Under the pieces are notes generated by a model, which did no database searches, was not told the origin of the DNA, and saw only the letters and a program-made list of their open reading frames with translations. Shown here in pieces: positions 54,048 through 61,925 of a stretch of DNA of 64,000 nt. Numbering within the stretch: position 1 is the first letter of the stretch; each line of letters begins with the position of its first letter. Source of the DNA: Pseudomonas sp. (lineage in GTDB: Bacteria; Pseudomonadota; Gammaproteobacteria; Pseudomonadales; Pseudomonadaceae); the NCBI RefSeq assembly GCF_030147005.1, contig NZ_JASLAW010000254.1, positions 7,603 to 71,602 on the forward strand. The letters run 5' to 3'. The position numbers and the translations under genes were made by a program.

Positions 54048-55581
54048 GCAGCCTCCAGTGTTGCTCGGCGATGCGTTGCAGGCACAGGCGCAGTTCGCCT
54101 TCCAGGGCACGGTCTTCAATGACCGGCGCAAAATCCTTGGCCAGTTCTTCATGCATCGCAGCCAGTGCCGGTGGCAACGGCCGGGCATCGTCGGCCCGGG
54201 CGCGCAGCCACACGCCCTGGTTGGCGGCGATCAAGGCGGCGGCGGCGACCTGTTCGGTCAACTCCAGCACACGGATCGCATCGCGGGCGGCGATGGTGCC
54301 CATGCTCACTTTGTCCTGGTTATGGCACTCGGTAGAGCGCGAGAACACGCTGGCCGGCATGGTGTTTTTCAGCGCTTCGGCGGTCCAGGCGCTGGTGCCG
54401 ATCTGCACGGCCTTGAAGCCATGGTTGATCATTGCGCGGTCGGCCGGTGCGCCCGACAGGTTGCTCGGCAGGCCGTGGTTGTAACGCACGTCCACCAGCA
54501 GCGCCAACTGGCGGTCGAGCAGGTCGGCGACATTGGCCACCAGGGTCTTGAGGCTGTCCATGGCAAAGGCGATGTGCCCGCCGTAAAAGTGCCCGCCGTG
54601 CAGCACGCGTTCTTCCTCGGCATCAATGATCGGGTTGTCATTGGCGCTGTTGAGTTCGATTTCGATGAACGAGCGCAGCCAGTTCAGGCTGTCGGCCAGC
54701 ACGCCGAGCACGTGGGGCGCGCAGCGCAGCGAGTAGCGATCCTGCAGGCGGTGCAGCGGCGCAGTGGGTGCATCGATGGCCAAGTCCTTGCGCAGCCAGG
54801 CGGCGACTTGCATTTGCCCGGGATGGGGCTTGGCGGCGAACAGACGCTCGTCGAAGTGTTCCGGGTTGCCTTGCAGCGCCACCACATTCAGCGCGGTGAT
54901 GCGCGTGGCCAGGTGCAGCAGGTAGTCGGCGCGGGCGAAGGCCAGGCAGGCGATACCAGTCATCACCGCCGTGCCGTTCATCAACGCCAGGGCTTCCTTG
55001 GGCCTTAGTACCAAGGGCTCCCAGCCCAGTTCGCGATGGACGTCGGCGGCCTGGCGACGTTCGCCACGAAACAGCACTTCACGCTCGCCGGACAAGGTTG
55101 CCGCCACATACGACAGCGGCGTCAGATCGCCGCTGGCGCCCACCGAGCCTTCTTCAGGGATCAACGGCAGCACATCGTGTTCGAGGAACCCATGCAGGCG
55201 CTCCAGCAGTTCCACGCGTACCCCGGACACGCCATGGCACAGCGACTGCAAGCGAGCCGCCAGCACGGCGCGGGTGGCTTGGGCGTCGAGCAACTTGCCC
55301 AGGCCGCAACCGTGGAAGGTGTACAGATGACGCGGCAGCGCTTCGACATGTTGCAATGGCACCGCTACCACGCACGAGTCGCCGTAGCCGGTGGTCACGC
55401 CGTAGATCACCCCTTCCTTGTCCAACAGCGAGTCAAGAAACTGCGCGCCCTTGGCGATGCGCCGGCGATAGGCCGCGTCGTCCTGCAATTGCGTGGGCAC
55501 CTGACGGTTGGCCAGGGCCAGTACGTCTTCGATGCGCAGGGGGCGTTCGCCAAAGGTTATCGGCTCAAGAGGCGTCGTCAT
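54040..55581 (-). CDS. Aromatic amino acid ammonia-lyase (HAL/PAL/TAL family)
   Basis: The 513-residue enzyme carries the MIO cofactor triad Ala-Ser-Gly at 149-151 (EEGSVGASGDLTPLS), Tyr60 in VIYGVTTGYGDS, and the SANDNP motif (NSANDNPIID). The selectivity region reads TFHGCGLGK with His90, resembling tyrosine or histidine lyases rather than phenylalanine lyases. In this operon it most likely makes 4-coumarate or cinnamate as the aryl starter. It is not the hut histidine lyase: no hut genes are near. Start 55581 gives a normal length. Confidence 0.85.
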   Translation of the reverse strand: MTTPLEPITFGERPLRIEDVLALANRQVPTQLQDDAAYRRRIAKGAQFLDSLLDKEGVIYGVTTGYGDSCVVAVPLQHVEALPRHLYTFHGCGLGKLLDAQATRAVLAARLQSLCHGVSGVRVELLERLHGFLEHDVLPLIPEEGSVGASGDLTPLSYVAATLSGEREVLFRGERRQAADVHRELGWEPLVLRPKEALALMNGTAVMTGIACLAFARADYLLHLATRITALNVVALQGNPEHFDERLFAAKPHPGQMQVAAWLRKDLAIDAPTAPLHRLQDRYSLRCAPHVLGVLADSLNWLRSFIEIELNSANDNPIIDAEEERVLHGGHFYGGHIAFAMDSLKTLVANVADLLDRQLALLVDVRYNHGLPSNLSGAPADRAMINHGFKAVQIGTSAWTAEALKNTMPASVFSRSTECHNQDKVSMGTIAARDAIRVLELTEQVAAAALIAANQGVWLRARADDARPLPPALAAMHEELAKDFAPVIEDRALEGELRLCLQRIAEQHWRLHA

Positions 55582-56500
55582 CGGTCTTCCAGAAAGGGTA
55601 AAAGTTGAACCACTGTTGAGGCGCTTGCAGGCAGAACTGGCCCAGGCGCTCGGCATAGCGGGCGGCCCACAGGGCGATGACTTGCTCGCGGGTGCTGCGC
55701 TTCCATTCGACCAAGGGCGCGAAGGGCTCGATGGTCAGGTGATAACGGCCTTGGTGCTTGAGGCACATCAGCAGGTTGACCGGGCATTTGAGCAGGCCGG
55801 CCAGCAGCCACGGGCCTTGGGGGAACGCGGCCGGATGGCCGAGGAAGTCCACGCGCACCGTGCGCCCGCCGTGCAGCGGGATGCGGTCGCCGGCAATTGC
55901 CAGCCATTCGCCATCGTCCAGGCGCTGGCTGAGCAGCAGCATGGTGGCCGGGTCCAGCTCGCTGACCTGGATCAGGCGCAAATGGGTCGCGCCCGCTTCG
56001 CCCAGCAGGCGGTTGAAACGCTCGGCGTGCTTGGTGTGCACCAGCACATTCATGGTGACTTGTTCGCCGATCTCCGCCAGCGCGCGGCACACTTCCAGGT
56101 TGCCCAGGTGCGCGCCCACCAGCATCTGCCCGCGCTCGCCACGCAATTGGCCGCGCAATTGTGCCGGGTCGTTGATCTCGATCTGCTCCAGGCGCAGCTT
56201 GCCGTTCCATACGTCCAGCTTGTCGAGCAGGGAGTCGGCGAAGGCCATGAACTGGCCGAAGACCTTTTTGTGGCTCGGCAGCAGGTCGTCACGCCCGCTC
56301 CATTGCGCCAGGCGTTGCTGGTATTGCCAGGCGCTCTGGCGCGCGGTGCGGCCGAACAGAAAAAAGTACAACACGATGCTGTAGAGCAACGGGCTCAACA
56401 GGCGACGGCCGAGAACCTTTGCCGCGACCGCCGTAAGTTTCATCAGCCAGAAGCTGCCGCGCTCTTCGCGGTCGGCCCAGTGTTTGCTGCTGTCGCTCAT
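55565..56500 (-). CDS. LpxL/HtrB-like acyltransferase
   Basis: The 311-residue lysophospholipid-type acyltransferase has one membrane helix (about 38-55) and the HX4E motif (HLGNLE, about residue 132) of lipid A late acyltransferases, then GDRIPLHGGRTVRVDFLG and a C-terminal FNFYPFW. It may attach a fatty chain to the lipid carrier of the pigment. It overlaps the glycosyltransferase stop by four bases. In E. coli aryl polyene clusters a related acyltransferase is linked to a glycosyltransferase in one protein (ApeJ); here they are two genes. Confidence 0.82.
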   Translation of the reverse strand: MSDSSKHWADREERGSFWLMKLTAVAAKVLGRRLLSPLLYSIVLYFFLFGRTARQSAWQYQQRLAQWSGRDDLLPSHKKVFGQFMAFADSLLDKLDVWNGKLRLEQIEINDPAQLRGQLRGERGQMLVGAHLGNLEVCRALAEIGEQVTMNVLVHTKHAERFNRLLGEAGATHLRLIQVSELDPATMLLLSQRLDDGEWLAIAGDRIPLHGGRTVRVDFLGHPAAFPQGPWLLAGLLKCPVNLLMCLKHQGRYHLTIEPFAPLVEWKRSTREQVIALWAARYAERLGQFCLQAPQQWFNFYPFWKTDDDAS

Positions 56501-57237
56501 GCCTGCCACCGCCGCCACAGGATGGCCGGCGCGCGCACCAGCATGCCGAAGAACAGCCGCGTATGCATGGCGCTGATGCGCACGTTGTCGCGCCACAGAC
56601 GAAAGTGCGACAGGCCGTCGGCGGGGTAATGCACCTGGGTCGGCAGCCAGCGCATGGGCTGGTTGCGCCAGGCCAGGCGTACGAGGATGTCCGAGTCGAA
56701 ATCCATGCGCGTGCCGATGTAGGCCGAGTCCATCAGCGCCAGCGTGGGGGCCAGCGGGTACACGCGAAAGCCGCACATCGAGTCGCGAATCTGCAACGAC
56801 AGGGTGTTGATCCACACCCACACGTGGGTCAGGTAGCGTGCGTAGAGGCGGCCCTTGGGCACGCTTTCGTCGTATTCGGGGTAGCCGCAGATGATCGCGT
56901 CGGGGTGCCTGCGGGACGTGTCGATAAAGGTCTCGACTTCGCGCAGGTCGTGCTGGCCGTCGGCGTCCACTTGCAGGGCATGGGTGTAGCCCAGCCGCGC
57001 GGCTTCGCGAAAGCCCGCCATGACGGCGGCGCCCTTGCCCTGGTTGTGGGGGAGGGTCAGCAGGGTGACGTTATCCAGCGTCGCCAGTTGGGTAAGCACC
57101 GCCGCGCAGGCCGGGCTGCTGCCATCGTCCACCAGCAGGCAGGGCAGACCGCTGTCGAGCAGGCTGCGCACCACGGCGGGCACGGCGGCTTCGTGGTTGT
57201 AGACCGGGATCAGGGCGCAAGGGTTATGCATATTCAA
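56497..57237 (-). CDS. Family 2 glycosyltransferase
   Basis: The 246-residue GT2 enzyme has a dolichol-phosphate-mannose-synthase-like fold: LIPVYNHEAAVPAVVRSLL, the DDG of LLVDDGSSP, and the DxD motif in LQVDADGQHD (residues about 92-97), with IRDSMCGFRVYP later. It would transfer a sugar in the lipid-anchor pathway. A start at 57231 is equally possible. It follows REP repeat 6 by eight bases and is the first gene after the only large gap inside the operon. Confidence 0.85.
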   Translation of the reverse strand: MNMHNPCALIPVYNHEAAVPAVVRSLLDSGLPCLLVDDGSSPACAAVLTQLATLDNVTLLTLPHNQGKGAAVMAGFREAARLGYTHALQVDADGQHDLREVETFIDTSRRHPDAIICGYPEYDESVPKGRLYARYLTHVWVWINTLSLQIRDSMCGFRVYPLAPTLALMDSAYIGTRMDFDSDILVRLAWRNQPMRWLPTQVHYPADGLSHFRLWRDNVRISAMHTRLFFGMLVRAPAILWRRWQA

Positions 57238-57244
57238 AAAAACC

Positions 57245-57374
57245 GTGGCGAGGGAGCTTGCTCCCGCAGGGCTGCGAAGCGGCCCAAATGCAGGCGACCG
57301 AGATCATCCTGCCAAACGGCGATACCTGAGCAGGGCGTGCTTCGCACGCCAGCGGGAGCAAGCTCCCTCGCCAC
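57245..57374. repeat. REP-type inverted repeat 6
   Basis: Arms GTGGCGAGGGAGCTTGCTCC (57245) and GGAGCAAGCTCCCTCGCCAC (57355) are perfect complements around a long inner part with secondary palindromes (GGGCTGCGAAGCGGCCC; GGCGTGCTTCGCACGCC). It splits the aryl polyene operon between the ligase fusion and the glycosyltransferase and could form a cruciform or a processing site. Confidence 0.93.
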
Positions 57375-57383
57375 AATAAGCGC

Positions 57384-59054
57384 TTAGTCATGGGCCGCCA
57401 CCAGTTGAATGCGTCCGCTTGAGCACGCCGCATCCCCATTGCGATAGGCGAAGTACAACTTGCCGCGCTCCCGATCAAAGCGCAGGTGCAATTCGATGTG
57501 ATCACCGGGGCGCACCAGTTGCTGGAACTTGAGCACTTCCATACCGGCGAACGTGGCCGGCAGGTCAAGCAGTTGCTGGCCCAGGTTGAATGCCCACTCC
57601 ACCTGCACCACGCCTGGCAGCACCGGCGTCACCGGGAAATGCCCGCTGAAATAGGCCAGGTCCGGCGGGACGCTCAACTGCAGCGTCCATTCGCCGTCGG
57701 TTTCGACCTGCTCCAGTACCTCCGGCGCCTTGGGGCGCGGCGCCAGCAGCAGGGCCTCGATATCGGCCTGGGGCAGCTTGCCCTGGCTGTTCAGCGGCAG
57801 TTGGCGCAGCAAACGCCAGCGGCGAGGCAGGGCCAGGGCTTCGCAATGTTGGCTCAGGTGCTGGCGCAGGGTTTGGGTCACGGTGCGCCGGCCCTGGTTG
57901 CGCAGAGCATGCAAACCGTCTGCGCTCAATACCACCAGGGCGCCGAGTGACGCGCGGTTTTCCTGCACCACGCCCAGGCGGGTTTCAGCGACCCATGGGT
58001 GGTTCATCAGCGCCTGTTCGAGCATCGGCAAGGCGATGCGTTTTTCTTCCAGCTTGACGATGCGGTCCAGGCGCCCGAGCAGTTCGAAGCGGCCATCGGC
58101 ATGGATACGCGCGGCGTCGGCGGTCTGTTCGATATGCCCGGCGGGCAGGTAAGGCGAGGCAATGCGCAGGGCCCCATCGGCATCCTGGCTCAGTTGCACG
58201 TCGGCAAACGGCTGCCAGGGTTGGGCGCCCTGGCGCCAGGCGATGCCGCCGGTTTCCGAGCTGCCAAGAATTTCCGTCGGCCATTGCTGCAAGCGGTCGT
58301 AGAGGCTGCTGGCGGCTTCGACAGGCAAGGCACCGCCGGAGGAAAACACCCGTGAGACTTGGCTCAGCGCCGGCCAATCAAGGTTATCGCCCATGCGCTT
58401 GAGCAGCGCCGGGCTGGCAACCCAGGCGAACTGCGGGTACTCGCGACTGGCGCGCTGCATGTCCTCGGGGAATGCCAGTTGCCTGCGCACAAAGGTGCGA
58501 CCGGCGCACACCGGCCACAGCACGCGAAACAGCAACCCGTAGATATGTTGCGTGGCGACGCTGCCGATGATGCACGCGTCTTTCAGATCGGCGCCCCATA
58601 GGGCTTCCAGCGCCTGGACCTCATTGGCCAGCTGGCGCAGGGACTTGTCGATACGCTTGGGTTCACCGCTGGAGCCGGAGGTGCACAGGCTCAGTTGGCA
58701 GCTATCCAGGTCGAGCGCGGCCGGGCTCAGGGGCGCCTGATACAGCGCCTCCAGGTCCGACGCCTGGGTCAGCCAGGCATCGACCGCGGCTGCCCAGCGT
58801 TGACGGGTTTGGGGTTGCAGGTCGGCGGGGAGCAGCACGCCGACCCCGGCACGCCAGGCGCCGAGCAAGGCAATCGCCAGTATGCCTGCATCTTCCAGGT
58901 GCACCGCCAGGCGCTGTATGCCACGCGCTTGCAGGCCTGCCGCCAGGCGCAGGGATTGCTCCATCAGTTGAGCATGATTGAGCGCCGGCTCAGTGGTGAC
59001 CGCGCGCTGTTCCTGCGGCTCGAGCAGCAGATGCTCAAGTTTCAAACCTTTCAT
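57384..59054 (-). CDS. Acyl-ACP ligase fused to hotdog dehydratase (ApeH-ApeI-like)
   Basis: The 556-residue protein joins an AMP-dependent ligase (residues about 1-440: LSLCTSGSSGEPKRIDKSLR P-loop-like, SSETGGIAWRQG, GRLDRIVKLEEKRIAL) with a C-terminal FabA/FabZ-type hotdog domain (about 450-556: YFSGHFPVTPVLPGVVQVEWA, with catalytic His in SGHFP). In E. coli these are two genes, apeH and apeI. The ligase would load the aryl acid onto an ACP, and the dehydratase would act with ApeP. Start 59054 (MKGLKLEHLLLEP) overlaps the neighbour by four bases. Confidence 0.87.
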   Translation of the reverse strand: MKGLKLEHLLLEPQEQRAVTTEPALNHAQLMEQSLRLAAGLQARGIQRLAVHLEDAGILAIALLGAWRAGVGVLLPADLQPQTRQRWAAAVDAWLTQASDLEALYQAPLSPAALDLDSCQLSLCTSGSSGEPKRIDKSLRQLANEVQALEALWGADLKDACIIGSVATQHIYGLLFRVLWPVCAGRTFVRRQLAFPEDMQRASREYPQFAWVASPALLKRMGDNLDWPALSQVSRVFSSGGALPVEAASSLYDRLQQWPTEILGSSETGGIAWRQGAQPWQPFADVQLSQDADGALRIASPYLPAGHIEQTADAARIHADGRFELLGRLDRIVKLEEKRIALPMLEQALMNHPWVAETRLGVVQENRASLGALVVLSADGLHALRNQGRRTVTQTLRQHLSQHCEALALPRRWRLLRQLPLNSQGKLPQADIEALLLAPRPKAPEVLEQVETDGEWTLQLSVPPDLAYFSGHFPVTPVLPGVVQVEWAFNLGQQLLDLPATFAGMEVLKFQQLVRPGDHIELHLRFDRERGKLYFAYRNGDAACSSGRIQLVAAHD

Positions 59055-59596
59055 ACGCGGCCTCGAACCCTTTGTCGTACCAGCCATTCCACGGCAAACA
59101 ACAGCCCCATCAGCCCGTAGGCGATCAAGCCGTTGTACAACGTCCACCAGCTCAGCGGCGCCCATAAGGTGAGGGCGGCGGCGAGCAGGCCGTTACACAG
59201 AAAAAACACACTCCACACCACGGTGACCTGGCGCGTATACACGATCGCGTGCGGCGGCAACTGCGGGTCGCTGATGCGCGCCAGGCGCTCGACCATCGGC
59301 GGCCCGTATTTAAGGCTCAGGCCGAACAGTGCCAGCATGAACGCGCTGACCAGGCTTGGGTACCAACGCAGCCACTGCGGGTTGTCGAACCAGGCCAGCG
59401 CCAGGCAAAACACAATCACCACCACCGCCATCCAGCGACTGCCGGGGCGTCGCGCAGCGCTGAGCGCACGCAGCAGCCACAAGCTGCCCAACAGCAGGCC
59501 GAATTGCCATGGCGCAAAATGCTCGGTGCCGTAATACACCGCAAAGGGGTACAGCAGCCCCGCCAGCAACAGGCCAAGGCCGATCAACCGGCTCAT
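59051..59596 (-). CDS. COG4648-type membrane protein (ApeG-like)
   Basis: The 181-residue protein has five or six hydrophobic helices with few charged residues, ending in RQRVRGRV. It carries no recognised catalytic motif. Members of this small family are regularly found in aryl polyene clusters, and a role in anchoring or transporting the lipid-linked pigment has been suggested. It is coupled by four-base overlaps to both the ligase fusion and the ACP gene. Confidence 0.78.
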   Translation of the reverse strand: MSRLIGLGLLLAGLLYPFAVYYGTEHFAPWQFGLLLGSLWLLRALSAARRPGSRWMAVVVIVFCLALAWFDNPQWLRWYPSLVSAFMLALFGLSLKYGPPMVERLARISDPQLPPHAIVYTRQVTVVWSVFFLCNGLLAAALTLWAPLSWWTLYNGLIAYGLMGLLFAVEWLVRQRVRGRV

Positions 59597-59847
59597 GCGG
59601 CGGGCTGGACCAGACGGTACACCGCCTCAACCACGTCGTTGACGGTACGCACTGCCTTGAACTCTTCGGCGGCGATTTTTTTGCCGGTCTGGCGCTTGAT
59701 ATGGTCGATCAGGTCCACCGCATCGATGCTGTCGATTTCCAGGTCCTGGTACAGGTTGGCGTCAAGGGTGACGCGCGCAGGTTCCAGCTCAAACAGTTCG
59801 ACCAAGGCGTCGCGCAGGGTGTTGAAAATATCGTCACGAGTTTGCAT
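59593..59847 (-). CDS. Acyl carrier protein (ApeF-like)
   Basis: The 84-residue ACP has the phosphopantetheine serine in DLEIDSIDAVDLIDH (DSID motif, about residue 40) and the four-helix pattern with acidic surface. It would carry the growing chain or the aryl starter. It is one of two ACPs in the operon and lies nine bases after the other. Confidence 0.92.
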   Translation of the reverse strand: MQTRDDIFNTLRDALVELFELEPARVTLDANLYQDLEIDSIDAVDLIDHIKRQTGKKIAAEEFKAVRTVNDVVEAVYRLVQPAA

Positions 59848-59856
59848 GGTCCGGTC

Positions 59857-60126
59857 TCAAGCTACCTGTTTGGCCGTGACGAACGCCGCAAGGCTGGCCA
59901 CGTTGGTGAAGTGATTGCGTGTGTCCTTGGCGTCGGCGTCGATCTTGATGCCGTACGTTTTCTGGATGGCCAGGCCCAACTCCAGTGCGTCGACCGAATC
60001 CAGGCCCAAGCCTTCGCCGAACAAAGTCTGGTCGCTGCCGATGTCGTCGACACTGATGTCTTCCAGGCCCAGGGCCTCGATGATCAGCATCTTTATGTCG
60101 TGCTCAAGGCGGTGTTGGTCGCTCAT
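59857..60126 (-). CDS. Acyl carrier protein (ApeE-like)
   Basis: The 89-residue ACP has the phosphopantetheine site GLGLDSVDALELGLAI (DSVD motif, about residue 43). Its ATG at 60126 lies inside the acyltransferase gene, with a 23-base overlap. The longer frame adds 28 residues that do not look like an ACP. Two different ACPs suggest that starter loading and extension use separate carriers, as shown for aryl polyene systems. Confidence 0.9.
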   Translation of the reverse strand: MSDQHRLEHDIKMLIIEALGLEDISVDDIGSDQTLFGEGLGLDSVDALELGLAIQKTYGIKIDADAKDTRNHFTNVASLAAFVTAKQVA

Positions 60127-60916
60127 CTTCGGCGAGCTCCTTAATGAAATAGTGATGCAGGTAATCGTTGAGCTTGCGTGACGCCTGGGGCGCGGGGCCC
60201 AGTGCGGCAAACGCGTGTGGTTCTATATCGGCACCCACGCGCAAACTGAAGTGAAATCGGCGTTTGGGAATGCGATACCAGGGCTCGGCCTTGGTCAGGG
60301 TCGTGGGGCTGACCTTGATCACCACCGGGGTGATGACCGCCGCACCGCGCAGCGCAATGGCCGCGCCGCCGCGATGGAAGGCCGGTGCCGCGCCGGGCGT
60401 GGTGCGGGTGCCTTCGGGAAAGATGATCAGGGTTTGCCCGGCGCGCAGGGCATCGGCGGCGGCGTCGAGCATGTCGGCGCTGCCATCGTTGCTGATGTAG
60501 CCGGCGTCGCGCACCGGGCCGCGGGTGAACGGGTTCTGGAACAGGCTCTGCTTGACCACGCAATTGGTCTGGCGCATCAGGCCGATCAGGAACACGACGT
60601 CGATCAGCGACGGATGGTTGGCGACGATCATCTGGCCAGGGCGGCCGAGTTTGTCGGCACCCTCGACGCTGTAAGTAAGGATGCCCAGGCATTTCATCAG
60701 GCGAATGAAGAACCAGAACAGACAACTGATGGTGTGGCGCGCGCGTCGTTGATGCTCGCTGGCGTCGCCCGGCAGGCAACTGAGCAACGGGAAGACCAGC
60801 AAACGCAGGCACAGCCCGCCAACGCCGAACACGAAGAAGCTGGCGGCTGTGGCAAACAGGCGCCAGTAATAGGCCTGCCGTGGTTTGTCGGTCAGGACTT
60901 GCGTCGCCAATTCCAT
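60104..60916 (-). CDS. 1-acylglycerol-3-phosphate-like acyltransferase (ApeD-like)
   Basis: The 270-residue PlsC-family enzyme has two N-terminal membrane helices (about 20-50 and 70-90), the HX4D motif VANHPSLIDVVFLIGL (about 98-113) and the FPEGTR motif LIIFPEGTRTTPG (about 165). It would transfer an acyl group, perhaps the polyene itself, to a lipid acceptor. Start 60916 (MELATQVLTDKPR) is inside the 3' end of the preceding gene, with a 25-base overlap. Confidence 0.87.
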   Translation of the reverse strand: MELATQVLTDKPRQAYYWRLFATAASFFVFGVGGLCLRLLVFPLLSCLPGDASEHQRRARHTISCLFWFFIRLMKCLGILTYSVEGADKLGRPGQMIVANHPSLIDVVFLIGLMRQTNCVVKQSLFQNPFTRGPVRDAGYISNDGSADMLDAAADALRAGQTLIIFPEGTRTTPGAAPAFHRGGAAIALRGAAVITPVVIKVSPTTLTKAEPWYRIPKRRFHFSLRVGADIEPHAFAALGPAPQASRKLNDYLHHYFIKELAEDERPTPP

Positions 60917-61611
60917 ACTCGGTTCTTCCAGGCATGTTGGCAGGCACCCTGCTCGGTCAGCAGGGTGCGCAGCAGATTCAGGGCGTGGGGCCACTGGGTT
61001 TGAGTGAGTTGGACAGCGCTGCTGTTTAGTTCCAATTGCCACTCGTCGCCGGGCGTCAGCAAAAGGCCGAGGGCGTAGGGGAAGGGCACATCGGCGATCC
61101 AGCTGGCATAGGCCTCGGGTGGCTGTTCTTCGGTGATCACCAGCAATACGGCCGGGGCGCCTTCGTTGAGCAACGCGGCGGCTTCGAGCAGGCCGTGCTC
61201 AAGGCCGTCACCGGCGGCGGCGAGGGCCGTCATTTCACTGGTTTCATTGCGCAGGATCGACCACAGGCCGATCACCGCGTTATGCACCGACAGGCTGAAC
61301 TGGGTCGGCGACAGCGGCTGCTCGTTGGCCAGGTCGCTGAGGATGTCGAGGGTGCGCGGGGTTTCGCCGTGGCGGGAAATGAACACCAGCGGCAGCTCTT
61401 CAAGGCCTTCGGCCAACGGCCAGCCGACGCTGAACGCCATGCGGGCCAGCCGGCTCAAGCGCCGGCGCTGCATGGCTGGCAAAAATGACACATCAGGCGA
61501 GGCTTCGCTGACAGGCAGCAACACCGGGGCCCGGCACCAGGCGTGCCAGTCGTGCGCACTCTCAAGGCCGGGAGCCCAGGCGCGCCATTGGGCGATGTTG
61601 AAGTTGATCAC
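60892..61611 (-). CDS. Beta-ketoacyl synthase-like chain length factor (ApeC-like, GTG start)
   Basis: The 239-residue protein is a ketosynthase N-domain-like protein. It starts with INFNIAQWRAWAPGLES, includes RRRLSRLARMAFSVGWPLAEG and SLSVHNAVIGLWSIL, and lacks the ketosynthase active-site His residues. In place of the nucleophilic Cys loop it has VHNAVIG, so it is probably a non-catalytic chain-length factor pairing with the ApeO-like synthase. A GTG start at 61611 gives the family N-terminus; no ribosome site is clear. This is the first gene of the operon. Confidence 0.75.
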   Translation of the reverse strand: MINFNIAQWRAWAPGLESAHDWHAWCRAPVLLPVSEASPDVSFLPAMQRRRLSRLARMAFSVGWPLAEGLEELPLVFISRHGETPRTLDILSDLANEQPLSPTQFSLSVHNAVIGLWSILRNETSEMTALAAAGDGLEHGLLEAAALLNEGAPAVLLVITEEQPPEAYASWIADVPFPYALGLLLTPGDEWQLELNSSAVQLTQTQWPHALNLLRTLLTEQGACQHAWKNRVWNWRRKS

Positions 61612-61925
61612 TGAGAAGTTATCCCGCCCCTGCGGGCTTCCGTGTGCGGCCAATGGCCCCGGATTCCGGGACAGAGGGCAATGGCCGAATGGCGCGCATT
61701 ATCCCGGTGCCACGGGGTTCTAGCAAATATTGGTTAAAATTTGTTCGCTGTCGATTCAAATAAATGAGTGGATTTTGCCAGTTTTGAGCGATAGGGGGCC
61801 GAACTGGCTTGTCGGACCCTTCCCATTCCTTTGTGAGCCAGACATAGCGGATCGATGAACGAGGTAGCTAACCGGCGCTTTTGCGCTCTACACTCGGTCA
61901 TTCATTGATACGCGGAGGTTTTTCC
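61612..61925. promoter_or_regulatory. Intergenic region upstream of the aryl polyene operon
   Basis: No gene is visible in these 314 bases. Read on the minus strand, TTGCTA (61726-61721) and GATAAT (61703-61698) with a 17-base spacer make a good promoter about 80 bases before the ApeC-like start. The leader contains a perfect 13-base palindrome CCCGGATTCCGGG (61658-61670). An A+T-rich stretch lies upstream (61720-61770). The ParA-like gene diverges on the other side. Confidence 0.5.

Noticed and set aside
54040..55581. Histidine ammonia-lyase HutH of histidine breakdown
   Set aside because: No hutU, hutI or hutG is nearby, and it lies inside a tightly overlapping pigment operon.
44140..61611. 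Recent horizontal transfer of the pigment operon
   Set aside because: No tRNA, integrase, IS or clear base-composition shift was seen at its borders by eye; a computed composition profile would be needed to claim it.
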